34,144 nt of DNA from a bacterium. GTDB lineage: Bacteria > Bacillota > Clostridia > Lachnospirales > Lachnospiraceae. Made by a program: the position numbers and the translations under genes. Below are positions 18,977 through 26,928 of the stretch, one piece after another. How positions within the stretch are numbered: the first letter of the stretch is position 1; every line of letters starts with the position of its first letter. The notes under the pieces were generated by a model. That model was given only the letters and a program-made list of their open reading frames with translations. It made no database searches and was not told where the DNA came from. The stretch spans positions 1 through 34,144 of the forward strand of contig JAUNSO010000032.1 in assembly GCA_030539165.1 (NCBI GenBank). The letters run 5' to 3'.

Positions 18977-19276
18977 TTACAGCCCTTCGAAAATCTCGAT
19001 ATCCTTGCTGTCCGCTGTTAACTGAACGATAGCCTTCTTTGTCTTGGCTGTCTTTCCTGAAGTAGCTCCACGACGCTTTGTCTTGCCGTCAAGGTTCAGT
19101 GTGTTAACGCTCTTTACCTTTGTTCCTGCAAACATCTTTTCAACTGCTTCTTTGATCTGTGTCTTGTTTGCTTCTGTATGAACCAGGAAAGTGTATTTCT
19201 TCTCACCCATGCCTGCCATGCTTTTTTCCGTGATGACCGGTTTGAGGATGACATCATAATATTGTACGTTTGCCAT
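18977..19276 (-). CDS. rplW: 50S ribosomal protein L23
   Basis: L23 at the tunnel exit docks trigger factor and SRP. The 99 residues show [20 protein letters not shown] and [20 protein letters not shown], the family core. The start shares one base with the rplD stop (TAATG), with GGAGG inside rplD. A 60-base gap follows to rplB. Confidence 0.98.
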   Translation of the reverse strand: MANVQYYDVILKPVITEKSMAGMGEKKYTFLVHTEANKTQIKEAVEKMFAGTKVKSVNTLNLDGKTKRRGATSGKTAKTKKAIVQLTADSKDIEIFEGL

Positions 19277-19896
19277 TATGCATACACCTCCTCAATTGTT
19301 GCTACAGCATCCTTTGTTACGATAACTGTATTGTATTTCATTACATCATATACGTTGATTGTGTTTGTCAACGCTGTTCTGACATTCGGAATGTTTCTTG
19401 CTGAAAGCATGACATTCTGATCGTTGTCATTTAATACTACCAGAGCCTTGTTTACCTTCAGGTTATCAAGAACCTCCTGGAATTTCTTCGTTTTGATCTC
19501 ATCAAACTTCAGCTCATCGAGTACGATCAATTTGTTCTCCTGTACTCTGGATGTGAGTGCTGACTTGAGTGCCAGTCTCTTTTCCTTCTTGTTCAGTTTG
19601 AATGAGTAATCTCTCGGTACGGGAGCAAATACAACTCCACCGCCTGTCCACTGCGGAGATCTTGTTGAACCCTGTCTTGCATGACCGGTTCCCTTCTGTC
19701 TCCAGGGCTTTCTTCCACCGCCGGAAACTTCTGAACGGGTCTTTGCCTTCTGTGTTCCCTGACGATTATTTGCCAGCTGCTGAACAACTGCCATGTGTAC
19801 CAGGTGCTCATTGATCTCTACACCAAATACTGCATCACTTAAGTCCATCTTGCCGACTTCTTTGCCTTTCATATCATAAATAGCTACGTTAGCCAT
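19276..19896 (-). CDS. rplD: 50S ribosomal protein L4
   Basis: L4 reaches into the exit tunnel; in E. coli it also represses the S10 operon. The 206 residues show the tunnel loop [20 protein letters not shown] followed by [20 protein letters not shown]. The ATG follows AAAGGAGGA. It is the natural candidate ligand for the RNA elements seen upstream of rpsJ and rplC, though that is inference. Confidence 0.98.
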   Translation of the reverse strand: MANVAIYDMKGKEVGKMDLSDAVFGVEINEHLVHMAVVQQLANNRQGTQKAKTRSEVSGGGRKPWRQKGTGHARQGSTRSPQWTGGGVVFAPVPRDYSFKLNKKEKRLALKSALTSRVQENKLIVLDELKFDEIKTKKFQEVLDNLKVNKALVVLNDNDQNVMLSARNIPNVRTALTNTINVYDVMKYNTVIVTKDAVATIEEVYA

Positions 19897-19925
19897 CTCT
19901 TATTCCTCCTTTCCATATAAAAGCA

Positions 19926-20606
19926 TTACATTGCCTTTACTGTTTCTTTGATTGTTACTAATGATTTCTTAGGTCCCGGTACTGCACCCTTTACTAAAAG
20001 CAGATTGTTCTCAGCATCAACTCTGACAACTTCCAGATTCTGAACTGTGATTTTCTTGCTTCCCATGTGTCCCGGCATTCCTTTTCCTTTGAATACCTTG
20101 CTCGGGCTTGAACATGCACCGTTGGAACCCTGATGGCGATGGAACTTGGAACCGTGCTTCATAGGTCCTCTGCTCTGTCCGAGTCTCTTGATCGCACCCT
20201 GGAATCCTTTACCTTTTGAAACCGCTGTTGCATCAATCTTATCTCCTGCTGCGAAGATGTCCGCCTTGATCTCCTGCGCCAATGCATACTCATCTGCATT
20301 GTCAAACTTGAACTCTCTGACGAATCTCTTTGATGTAACACCTGCTTTATCAAAGTGTCCTTTTTCGGCTTTTGTAACACCATGTCTATGGATTACTTCT
20401 TTCTTACCGTTCTTTGCCTTGTTTACTACTTTGTCTTTCTTGTCAACAAAGCCAACCTGAACTGCGCTGTATCCGTCATTCTCAACTGTCTTGATCTGTG
20501 TAACAACACAAGGACCTGCTTCGAGTACGGTTACGGGAACAAGTGCTCCGTCTTCGTTGAAGATTTGAGTCATTCCGACTTTTGTAGCTAAAATTGCTTT
20601 CTTCAT
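19926..20606 (-). CDS. rplC: 50S ribosomal protein L3
   Basis: L3 is an early assembler close to the peptidyl-transferase centre. The ATG at 20606 ([20 protein letters not shown]) is chosen because GGAGG lies 10 bases before it; the open frame upstream reads into the structured spacer. The 226 residues include [47 protein letters not shown] and [20 protein letters not shown]. Confidence 0.97.
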   Translation of the reverse strand: MKKAILATKVGMTQIFNEDGALVPVTVLEAGPCVVTQIKTVENDGYSAVQVGFVDKKDKVVNKAKNGKKEVIHRHGVTKAEKGHFDKAGVTSKRFVREFKFDNADEYALAQEIKADIFAAGDKIDATAVSKGKGFQGAIKRLGQSRGPMKHGSKFHRHQGSNGACSSPSKVFKGKGMPGHMGSKKITVQNLEVVRVDAENNLLLVKGAVPGPKKSLVTIKETVKAM

Positions 20607-20749
20607 TACTTCTTTTCCTCCTTTTGTTCTACAGCGGAGCCTATTGCATTTCACCACAAATTTAAGGATCTCGTCGAAAATTCTGCGAATTTTCTCCTGC
20701 GCCTATTTTGCAAGCAAAATGGTCGCTGGCTCATTCTAGTGTAGAAGGT
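20607..20749 (-). promoter_or_regulatory. Structured rpsJ-rplC spacer, candidate r-protein RNA element
   Basis: The 143-base spacer can fold into a closed multi-branch structure. Outer arms are 20627-20633 with 20740-20746 (TTCTACA/TGTAGAA), then 20637-20641 with 20728-20732 (GAGCC/GGCTC). Inside are two perfect hairpins: 20676-20683/20687-20694 (GAAAATTC/GAATTTTC) and 20705-20711/20714-20720 (ATTTTGC/GCAAAAT). The rplC ribosome site follows directly. I infer a cis-acting control element for rplC and later genes. Confidence 0.55.
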
Positions 20750-21067
20750 TTACTTGTTTTTCATTTTGATATCAATGTACACACCAGCCGGCATTTCGAG
20801 TCTTGACAATGAATCTACCGTTTTCTGTGTCGGTGTGATGATGTCAATTAATCTCTTGTGAGTTCTCTGCTCGAACTGTTCTCTGGAATCTTTGTACTTG
20901 TGAACCGCTCTAAGGATTGTAACCACTTCCTTTTTAGTAGGAAGAGGTACCGGTCCGCTTACCTGAGATCCGTTCTTCTTAACAGTTTCGATGATCTTCT
21001 TTGCCGATGCATCTACTAATTGATGATCGTACGCTTTTAATGTGATTCTCATTACCTGAGTTGCCAT
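20750..21067 (-). CDS. rpsJ: 30S ribosomal protein S10
   Basis: S10 is in the head of the small subunit and also works with NusB in antitermination. The ATG at 21067 ([20 protein letters not shown]) is chosen because it matches family N-termini and has GGAGG 11 bases before it; the frame upstream only reads the leader. The 105 residues include [20 protein letters not shown] and [18 protein letters not shown]. First gene of the S10 operon. Confidence 0.97.
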   Translation of the reverse strand: MATQVMRITLKAYDHQLVDASAKKIIETVKKNGSQVSGPVPLPTKKEVVTILRAVHKYKDSREQFEQRTHKRLIDIITPTQKTVDSLSRLEMPAGVYIDIKMKNK

Positions 21068-21415
21068 AAAAAAAGTCGCCTCCTTTTCGCACTTTATATT
21101 TCTTAAGTACGACAAGCGGTGACTGTACACTCTCCCGTGTGTGTCAGCGTCGATTTCGCTTCGCGAATATCGGCGCAGCGAAAAAATGGAACATTTTTTC
21201 GCCCTCACCAAGAACTCTCGGTACCAATAACCCGTTTCTGTCCTTAGCTTCCGACTTACAACACGTCGTTTCTGCCATTTTCAGCAGACATCTGATTCGT
21301 ACAGTGACTTGTCGCCAGTTTCCTAACTTGACATTCGCTCCACGGAAAACCCGATACATCCTGTGTTTACAAGACTTTCAGCAACCTCACGCTTCAACGC
21401 TATCATGTCACAGCA
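21068..21415 (-). promoter_or_regulatory. Long structured 5' leader of the S10 operon
   Basis: About 350 nt lie between the predicted start of transcription and rpsJ. Clear dyads include 21178-21188/21192-21202 (11 perfect pairs, arms GCGAAAAAATG/CATTTTTTCGC, three-base loop), 21151-21159/21163-21172 (arms of nine pairs with one bulge) and, further upstream, TGTC-AGTT-AGGA-AACT-GACA nested arms near 21309-21332. No hairpin is followed by a clean T-run. A 71-codon open frame across it shows no family features. I infer an RNA control element; its type is not recognised. Confidence 0.6.
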
Positions 21416-21421
21416 AAATTT

Positions 21422-21450
21422 AGTATACACGAGAAATCCCTTGAATTCAA
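21422..21450 (-). promoter_or_regulatory. Promoter of the S10-spc-alpha supercluster
   Basis: The minus strand reads TTGAAT (21445-21450), a 17-bp spacer and TATACT (21422-21427). The -35 box lies inside a perfect 14-bp palindrome CCTTGAATTCAAGG (21439-21452). The AT-rich DNA just upstream (A8 at 21454-21461 on the minus strand) resembles an UP element. Confidence 0.8.
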
Positions 21451-21488
21451 GGCTTTTTTTTGAATTCGTGTATTTTTTTCAAAACAAT

Positions 21489-22409
21489 TTATTTTCTTGT
21501 ACCGATTCCATGTGTTTCTTCTATATATAGTGTACAATTCAAGGCAACAACAGAACCCAGCACCAATATGATTCCCAACAGGCCAAGTGCTGATAATGTT
21601 TCTCCAAACACTGCAATCCCCAATGTGGTTGCTACCACCGGCTCAATAGATGCCATAATAGAAGCCTTTCCATTTTCCACATGCGTCAGCCCCAGCGTAT
21701 ATAATAAATAAGGAAGTACCGTTGAAATCAACGCCAGACCACCGATCAGCAACAGGTCAGCCACAGTGTCCGTATTCATGATTCTCTTTACAATGTTCCC
21801 TGTCTTTACAAGCGGCAGTGTTCCGATTGTAGAAAATAGAAATGTATAAAAACTGATTGTAAATGAAGAATAGCCACGTTCGATCGCATATCTTCCAAAG
21901 ATGCTGTACAATGCATAACCCAGTCCGGCACCCAGTCCGATCAGGATACTCTTTACAGGCAGAGAGGAGCCTCCCTCCTCCAGCACCCCTGTTACCAATA
22001 CGCATCCGCCAAATGCAATCAATAAACATACTACTTTCTTAACAGTCAGTTTCTCATGAAACAAAAATGCCGACAATACCACGACAATTGCCGGAGCAGT
22101 ATAAAGCAGGATTGAAGCGACTGACAATGAGCTCAAAACAATCGTCTTAAAATAGCACCAGTTGAAAAAAGTCAGACTGAGTATCCCCGTTCCCGCAAAG
22201 CACCACCAGTCCTTCAACCTGATTCTAAATAACGATCTGTCATAAAACAACAGTCCGAAAAACATCAGGATCATGGCACCCATGGAACGCAAAATCACAA
22301 TGTCCATTGATTCAAATCCGTTTGCATTCAGTTTTCTCACAAATAAAGCAATCAGTCCCCACAGGATTCCTGCTGTCACAATACATACAGATGCTGTTTT
22401 CTGCTTCAT
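21489..22409 (-). CDS. EamA/DMT-family permease
   Basis: Drug/metabolite-type inner-membrane permease; substrate unknown. Two EamA repeats of about five membrane segments each are visible, the first from ASVCIVTAGILWGLIALFVR and the second from GLGAGLGYALYSIFGRYAIE, ending with VATTLGIAVFGETLSALGLL, a typical DMT end. The ATG at 22409 (MKQKTASV) is preferred: AAGG lies about 10 bases before it, and it is about 45 bases from the promoter start. Longer starts up to a TTG at 22448 are possible. Confidence 0.88.
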   Translation of the reverse strand: MKQKTASVCIVTAGILWGLIALFVRKLNANGFESMDIVILRSMGAMILMFFGLLFYDRSLFRIRLKDWWCFAGTGILSLTFFNWCYFKTIVLSSLSVASILLYTAPAIVVVLSAFLFHEKLTVKKVVCLLIAFGGCVLVTGVLEEGGSSLPVKSILIGLGAGLGYALYSIFGRYAIERGYSSFTISFYTFLFSTIGTLPLVKTGNIVKRIMNTDTVADLLLIGGLALISTVLPYLLYTLGLTHVENGKASIMASIEPVVATTLGIAVFGETLSALGLLGIILVLGSVVALNCTLYIEETHGIGTRK

Positions 22410-22461
22410 GTTCTGGTTCATCCTTATCATTGATGACATAGTTGGCAAAGCACCGTTTCAG

Positions 22462-22490
22462 ATTATAATATAAATTTGGACGCAGGGCAA
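22462..22490 (-). promoter_or_regulatory. Promoter of the DMT permease gene
   Basis: The minus strand reads TTGCCC (22485-22490), a 17-bp spacer and TATAAT (22462-22467). It lies in the 192-base divergent gap. On the plus strand I see only a weak candidate for the next gene (TTGTCT 22497-22502 and TATACA 22518-22523, spacing 15). Confidence 0.75.
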
Positions 22491-22601
22491 TATCTCTTGT
22501 CTTTTTCAGCAAAACATTATACAATTCTATTAGGTCATTCTTATGAAAAAGACACCGGTTCACCGATTTGAGTGCCGCGTGCAGTATGAAAGGGGTATGC
22601 T

Positions 22602-23486
22602 ATGTTTACACAATTTTGTGGTCATTATCTGATCAAGAAACATCTGATCACGGAATCACAATTTGCCGAAATTTTAAAGGCTCAGCGCGGAATCCGCGTA
22701 AAACTTGGCCTGATTGCCGTTTCCGAGAAGCTGCTGACCGAAAAGCAGGCAGCTGAAATCAATAACCTTCAGGCTACCATGGACAGGCGATTTGGCGATA
22801 TTGCAATCGAAAAAGGGTATCTGACAGCGGATAATGTCTCGCACTTACTTGATTTACAAGGAAGTCCTTATCTTTCTTTTGTACAAACAGTCGTCGATCA
22901 GAAGTACATGTCTTTGGAAGAGCTAGAACAAGCACTTGCAGAATGTAAAAAGGAGCTTGGTTTATCAGATGAGGATATGGAGCTCATCAAGAGCGGTGAT
23001 GTAGACGAAACTGCTGCTGCTTTCATCAAGATTGATCAGCCTTACTACTCTGAGTTATTTGGTCTGACGCTTCGTAATATCGTACGTTTTGTCAGTCCGC
23101 GCATCTATATGGACAAGGTTTATCAGACCGTCCGGTATCCATTTCAGCACCTTGCCTCACAGGCTGTTGCCGGAGACCACACTATATTTCTCGGTATTGC
23201 CGGAGATAAGGATGCTCTTCTTTCCATTGCCAGCCCTTATGCCAAGGAAGACTTTGAAGCAGTAGACGCCGATTCACTGGATGCAGTCTGCGAATTTATC
23301 AATGTTGTCAACGGCCTGTATGCATCAGCGCTCAGCAATGAAGGCATTGCAATCGATATGATGCCGCCAGTGACCTACAACGATCTTACCATTCAGTCAG
23401 ATCAGCCGTTTTATGTTCTCCCGCTCTATATCATGGGTACAAAGGTAGAGATTATCATCGGCATTGATCATGCAATCAACATTTAA
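22602..23486 (+). CDS. MshEN-like / CheX-like two-part protein
   Basis: A 294-residue soluble protein with two parts. Residues about 8-115 carry repeated short helical modules (HYLIKKHLITESQFAEIL, FGDIAIEKGYLTADNVSHLL, KYMSLEELEQAL) like the N-terminal MshEN/GspE-N domains that bind c-di-GMP in some ATPases. Residues about 145-294 look like a CheX phosphatase: the ExxNxxxG helix is E231, N234, G238, followed by ALSNEGIAIDMMPPV. CheX removes phosphate from CheY-P, and a CheY gene follows 33 bases later. The fold assignment is from motifs only; no flagellar or pilus genes are in the window. AAAGGGG precedes the ATG. Confidence 0.65.
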   Translation: MFTQFCGHYLIKKHLITESQFAEILKAQRGIRVKLGLIAVSEKLLTEKQAAEINNLQATMDRRFGDIAIEKGYLTADNVSHLLDLQGSPYLSFVQTVVDQKYMSLEELEQALAECKKELGLSDEDMELIKSGDVDETAAAFIKIDQPYYSELFGLTLRNIVRFVSPRIYMDKVYQTVRYPFQHLASQAVAGDHTIFLGIAGDKDALLSIASPYAKEDFEAVDADSLDAVCEFINVVNGLYASALSNEGIAIDMMPPVTYNDLTIQSDQPFYVLPLYIMGTKVEIIIGIDHAINI

Positions 23487-23518
23487 ACCAAACAGATATT
23501 TACGGAGGATTAATCATC

Positions 23519-23875
23519 ATGGCAAACATACTCATCGTGGATGATTCAAGAACATCGCGAAAGATGTTGACCGGTATTCTTCAAGATGCCGGACATACCA
23601 TAATAGGAGAAGCAGCGGACGGCAGCGCTGGTGTGGAACAGTACAAAGCATTACAGCCTGATCTCGTAACAATGGACATTACAATGCCCAAATTGGATGG
23701 CATTGGTGCTCTGCGTGAAATCATGGAATATGATAAAAGTGCCAAGGTTATCATGGTAACCGCTGCCGGGCAGAAAGACAAGATGCTTGAGGCAGTCAAA
23801 TGCGGAGCCAGTGATTTCCTGTCAAAACCGTATGATCCGGATATGATCATTTCCATAATTAATAATGTATTATAA
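23519..23875 (+). CDS. CheY-like stand-alone response regulator
   Basis: A 118-residue receiver domain without an output domain. The acidic pair D8-D9, the phospho-acceptor D53 (VTMDITMP), T81 and K103 (SKPYD) are all in place. It is preceded by a CheX-like phosphatase and GGAGG, so the pair can form a phosphorylation cycle. No partner kinase is encoded next to it; the kinase at 30,389 belongs to another unit. The target is unknown. Confidence 0.93.
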   Translation: MANILIVDDSRTSRKMLTGILQDAGHTIIGEAADGSAGVEQYKALQPDLVTMDITMPKLDGIGALREIMEYDKSAKVIMVTAAGQKDKMLEAVKCGASDFLSKPYDPDMIISIINNVL

Positions 23876-23907
23876 TCATACAGAATCTAGATCATAAGGA
23901 GTCAGTC

Positions 23908-24780
23908 ATGTGGATTGCCAACCAATGGAAAGACTATGAGGTACTGGATACCTCTTCAGGAGAAAAGCTGGAACGCTGGAATCAATATATTCTGGTTAGA
24001 CCGGATCCGCAGGTCATCTGGAATACGCCAAAACAGCTGCCCGGCTGGAAGCATATGAACGGACATTATCACAGAAGCAGCAAAGGTGGCGGCGAATGGG
24101 AGTTTTTTGATCTTCCCGAGCAATGGACGATTTCATATCAATCCCTGACATTCAATCTGAAGCCATTCAGCTTCAAGCATACAGGGCTCTTCCCTGAACA
24201 GGCAGCTAACTGGGACTGGTTCTCAAAGCTGATTCACGAAAGAGCCAATGCCGGTCATACAGTCAAGGTACTCAACCTCTTCGCCTATACCGGAGGTGCC
24301 ACACTTGCCGCCGCCGCCGCGGGTGCCAATGTCACTCACGTCGACGCATCGAAAGGCATGGTCGCCTGGGCAAAAGAAAATGCCAAAAGCAGTCATCTCG
24401 AAGATGCTCCTATCCGATGGCTGGTTGATGACTGTGTAAAGTTCGTAGAACGAGAAATCAGACGTGACAGCAAGTATGATGCCATCATCATGGATCCACC
24501 CTCCTATGGACGTGGGCCAAAGGGTGAGACGTGGAAAATAGAAGAATCCATCTTTCCGTTTATCGAATTATGTACAAAAATACTGGTCGACCATCCTCTG
24601 TTCTTCCTGGTCAATTCCTATACGACCGGACTACAGCCTGCAGTCCTTTCCTATATGCTGAATACAGCACTGGTCAAGAAGTTCGGTGGTCATGTTACAT
24701 CTGATGAAATCGGATTGCCAGTCACGGAGAACGGATTGATCCTTCCATGTGGCGCAAGCGGAAGATATACGGGAAGGTAA
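23908..24780 (+). CDS. RlmI/RlmK-type SAM-dependent methyltransferase
   Basis: A 290-residue class I methyltransferase of the Methyltrans_SAM group (COG1092-like), probably acting on rRNA; the exact base is not known. Motif I is LNLFAYTGGATLAAAAAGA (about 122-140), the SAM-binding acid is D146 (THVDASKGM), and the catalytic-region motif is DPPSYGRGPKGETWKIEES (from 196). No N-terminal PUA domain like that of RlmI is seen; residues 1-110 form a shorter domain. AAGGAG stands 6 bases before the ATG. It is the third gene of the plus-strand trio. Confidence 0.88.
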   Translation: MWIANQWKDYEVLDTSSGEKLERWNQYILVRPDPQVIWNTPKQLPGWKHMNGHYHRSSKGGGEWEFFDLPEQWTISYQSLTFNLKPFSFKHTGLFPEQAANWDWFSKLIHERANAGHTVKVLNLFAYTGGATLAAAAAGANVTHVDASKGMVAWAKENAKSSHLEDAPIRWLVDDCVKFVEREIRRDSKYDAIIMDPPSYGRGPKGETWKIEESIFPFIELCTKILVDHPLFFLVNSYTTGLQPAVLSYMLNTALVKKFGGHVTSDEIGLPVTENGLILPCGASGRYTGR

Positions 24781-24810
24781 TCAAGACACTATAGAAGTAA
24801 TTACACAAAC

Positions 24811-24841
24811 AGCGGCAGTGAATGTAAGTTTCACTGCCGCT
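24811..24841. terminator. Hairpin between convergent genes
   Basis: Perfect 12-bp arms AGCGGCAGTGAA and TTCACTGCCGCT around a seven-base loop, placed between the ends of the plus-strand methyltransferase and the minus-strand small membrane protein. There is no long T-run on either side, so it is called a bidirectional terminator from its strength and place. Confidence 0.65.
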
Positions 24842-24865
24842 GCTATTATGATGCAACCAAAAAAT

Positions 24866-25141
24866 CTATTGTATGCTATTAACAAGTGTAGCGATTGCAG
24901 AAGCCATAGCGGACCAGCAGATTGCTGAAAGTATCGCACTGACTGCATACCAGATCAGCATTGCTTTGGCATAGTTTGATTTGCTGGGCTTTGTACGTTT
25001 TGTATCACCAAACGCCCATACAAATGTCATGATAATGCCCACGCAGGGTATCATCATCAAAAATGTGGTTAATATCCACTCACCGATTGTGATTGTGGTC
25101 TCCACAGATGAAGCCTGTGTAACATTCGTGTTTGTATCCAT
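24866..25141 (-). CDS. Small two-segment membrane protein
   Basis: A 91-residue protein of unknown function. The polar N-terminus (MDTNTNVTQASSVETT) is followed by two hydrophobic segments, about 18-40 and 60-86, joined by a basic loop GDTKRTKPSKSNYAK. I do not recognise the family with confidence. The ATG at 25141 is chosen because AGGAGG lies 9 bases before it; the frame extends upstream into the previous gene. It follows a DUF2752 gene by 61 bases, which suggests a pair. Confidence 0.7.
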   Translation of the reverse strand: MDTNTNVTQASSVETTITIGEWILTTFLMMIPCVGIIMTFVWAFGDTKRTKPSKSNYAKAMLIWYAVSAILSAICWSAMASAIATLVNSIQ

Positions 25142-25202
25142 AGCATTTATCCTCCTCATAGGTAAATTCTTCTGTGACCTATCTATTATAGCACAATATA
25201 TC

Positions 25203-25655
25203 TCATTTGAGAAACATTTTTGCAAAAGCAAGTATCATATCTCCAATCGGTGTTTTGGTATAAGTCATCGGGACATGATCCGGAAACAATGTCTCCATCC
25301 GGTAAATATATAGCGGCAGCATCAACACGCATAAGCCAATCGCTGCCACTGCTGCTCCCCTGGGCTTTCGATTCAGGATATACCTGCAAATGCAAAAGTA
25401 CAGGCCAAGCAAAATCCATGCCAAAGCCATAGGATGCATCTCAAACGATTCTGCGAAATGTCCTGTGAACATCAGCACCACTGCCCGCGTCATCCCACAT
25501 CCCGGACATGGTATTCCGGTCAGAATTTTCATCGGGCAAAATTCTCCAAAGCAGATAGAGGATACCGTCCAGTATATGACCAGACCTATAATGACCCAGA
25601 TGGCGCTTTTTAGATCAGATATGAATTGTTTCAGTATTCTCTTCGGTTGACTCAT
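25203..25655 (-). CDS. DUF2752 membrane protein
   Basis: A membrane protein of about 150 residues with the DUF2752 signature: CPMKILTGIPCPGCGMTRAV, a Cys-rich turn between the first and second membrane segments. Three to four hydrophobic segments are visible. Function unknown in the family. The ATG at 25655 (MSQPKRIL) has AGAGG just before it; a GTG at 25700 would add 15 residues. Confidence 0.82.
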   Translation of the reverse strand: MSQPKRILKQFISDLKSAIWVIIGLVIYWTVSSICFGEFCPMKILTGIPCPGCGMTRAVVLMFTGHFAESFEMHPMALAWILLGLYFCICRYILNRKPRGAAVAAIGLCVLMLPLYIYRMETLFPDHVPMTYTKTPIGDMILAFAKMFLK

Positions 25656-25767
25656 AGGCCTCTTATGTATATCCTTTAACGTATCATTGATTTCCTTCAC
25701 ATGTATACCACGTTTTTGTGCAGGATGTCAAATCCAAGGCGGGACTACCCTGTTTTGATTTCCATTC

Positions 25768-26928
25768 TCAGCCAACTCTTTCGAGCAAGGTTGCCCGGCT
25801 CATTTTAATCTCGGGATAATCCAGAACCTGAAAGCCATTTTGCAGAGCATACTGCACGCTCTCCTCAAAGCATTTTGCATCTACATGTCCGCTTGGCTCT
25901 GCAAAAAGCAGAAGGCCATGTTCCTTCATGGATGCGGCAATCTCAGAAAACAATACATTTCTGTCAGGTGTTTCATGTGCTACGGCAAAAAGCAATACGA
26001 AGGAGAAATGCTGTTTCCATCCTGCAAGCTGCAGAGAAGTCCCGCTGCAGCCATGCAGCACAATCTGTTGTTCACAATGTTCTTTTTGTGCTTTGCGATA
26101 AAGCCCCTGCAGCATCTCCTTCTGCAGATCTACGGCAACCACCCTGCCCTGAGGACCTGTCATCTGTGCCATTGGAATTGTAAAGAATCCCATTCCGCTT
26201 CCGATATCTGCAATCTCAATACCAGGTTCGATATATTCGGCTAGAAGCTTCTCCGGATTCTGATACCTTCTGCGAAAGAAAAGCAGTCCACTGTACAGGC
26301 GAGCCTTCCACCAGGGAAAGACCTGATAATCTTTTTCCTCCATCAGCATGCCGGCTTTCACAAAATGTTTATGCAGAATCAGCCTTCCGATGCAGGCACC
26401 TATAATTGCCGTAATCACATTCAGAACAAGAATCGCAAAGAAATACTGAGGTTTAAAATAAGCATCATACTGTGCTACAACCTCTGGTGTCATTCCGCGT
26501 TCCGCTCCTCTTGCCAGCAGATAGCTGGAACCGATGATAAAGGCGGGTGCGTAGACTCCGGCTGCCACAGCCATTGCATAACCCGCATAGGCCAGCACCA
26601 TGCGGCGAAAGCTCTTATAATGACCAACAATGAACTCTGCGATGATTCCTCCTGTGATACAGCCGACCGTCGTAAAGATTCTGCCGCCGATCAGTCCGAC
26701 CAGACTCATCAATGCAGCGCATATAAAAAAGGTGCCTCTCTTTCGTACCTTGCATGCGATTAGCATATAAACAGTACCCATAACCAGAAATGCTGCTGCC
26801 GTTGAAAAAAACAATCCTATTACAGTAGAGCATGCAATCAGAATGGCTACTGCATAACAGACTATGGCTACTGTATTCAATACTCCGATTGTGATTAGAT
26901 CCTTTACACTCATTCGATTCTTATTCAT
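25768..26928 (-). CDS. ECF substrate-binding component fused to SAM methyltransferase
   Basis: A 386-residue fusion. Residues about 1-193 form a membrane S component of the MptD/Trep_Strep type: five to six hydrophobic segments, GGRIFTTVGCITGGIIAEFI in the middle, ending HKHFVKAGM. Residues about 196-386 form a class I methyltransferase: FPWWKARLYSG lead, motif I IADIGSGMGFFTIP (239-252), acidic D267 (VAVDL), LFAEPSGHV late. The S component should catch a substrate for the EcfT-EcfA complex encoded just upstream; the methyltransferase would lie in the cytosol. Substrate unknown. The ATG overlaps the ecfT stop (ATGA), so translation is coupled. It is the last gene of the operon. Confidence 0.85.
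   Translation of the reverse strand: MNKNRMSVKDLITIGVLNTVAIVCYAVAILIACSTVIGLFFSTAAAFLVMGTVYMLIACKVRKRGTFFICAALMSLVGLIGGRIFTTVGCITGGIIAEFIVGHYKSFRRMVLAYAGYAMAVAAGVYAPAFIIGSSYLLARGAERGMTPEVVAQYDAYFKPQYFFAILVLNVITAIIGACIGRLILHKHFVKAGMLMEEKDYQVFPWWKARLYSGLLFFRRRYQNPEKLLAEYIEPGIEIADIGSGMGFFTIPMAQMTGPQGRVVAVDLQKEMLQGLYRKAQKEHCEQQIVLHGCSGTSLQLAGWKQHFSFVLLFAVAHETPDRNVLFSEIAASMKEHGLLLFAEPSGHVDAKCFEESVQYALQNGFQVLDYPEIKMSRATLLERVG

Noticed and set aside
21144..21359. 71-codon minus-strand open frame inside the rpsJ leader
   Set aside because: No ribosome site, no recognisable motif, and it runs through strong dyads; better explained as leader RNA.
22410..22448. Longer start (TTG) for the DMT permease
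   Set aside because: Only a few bases from the predicted transcription start, with no ribosome site; ATG at 22409 is better placed.
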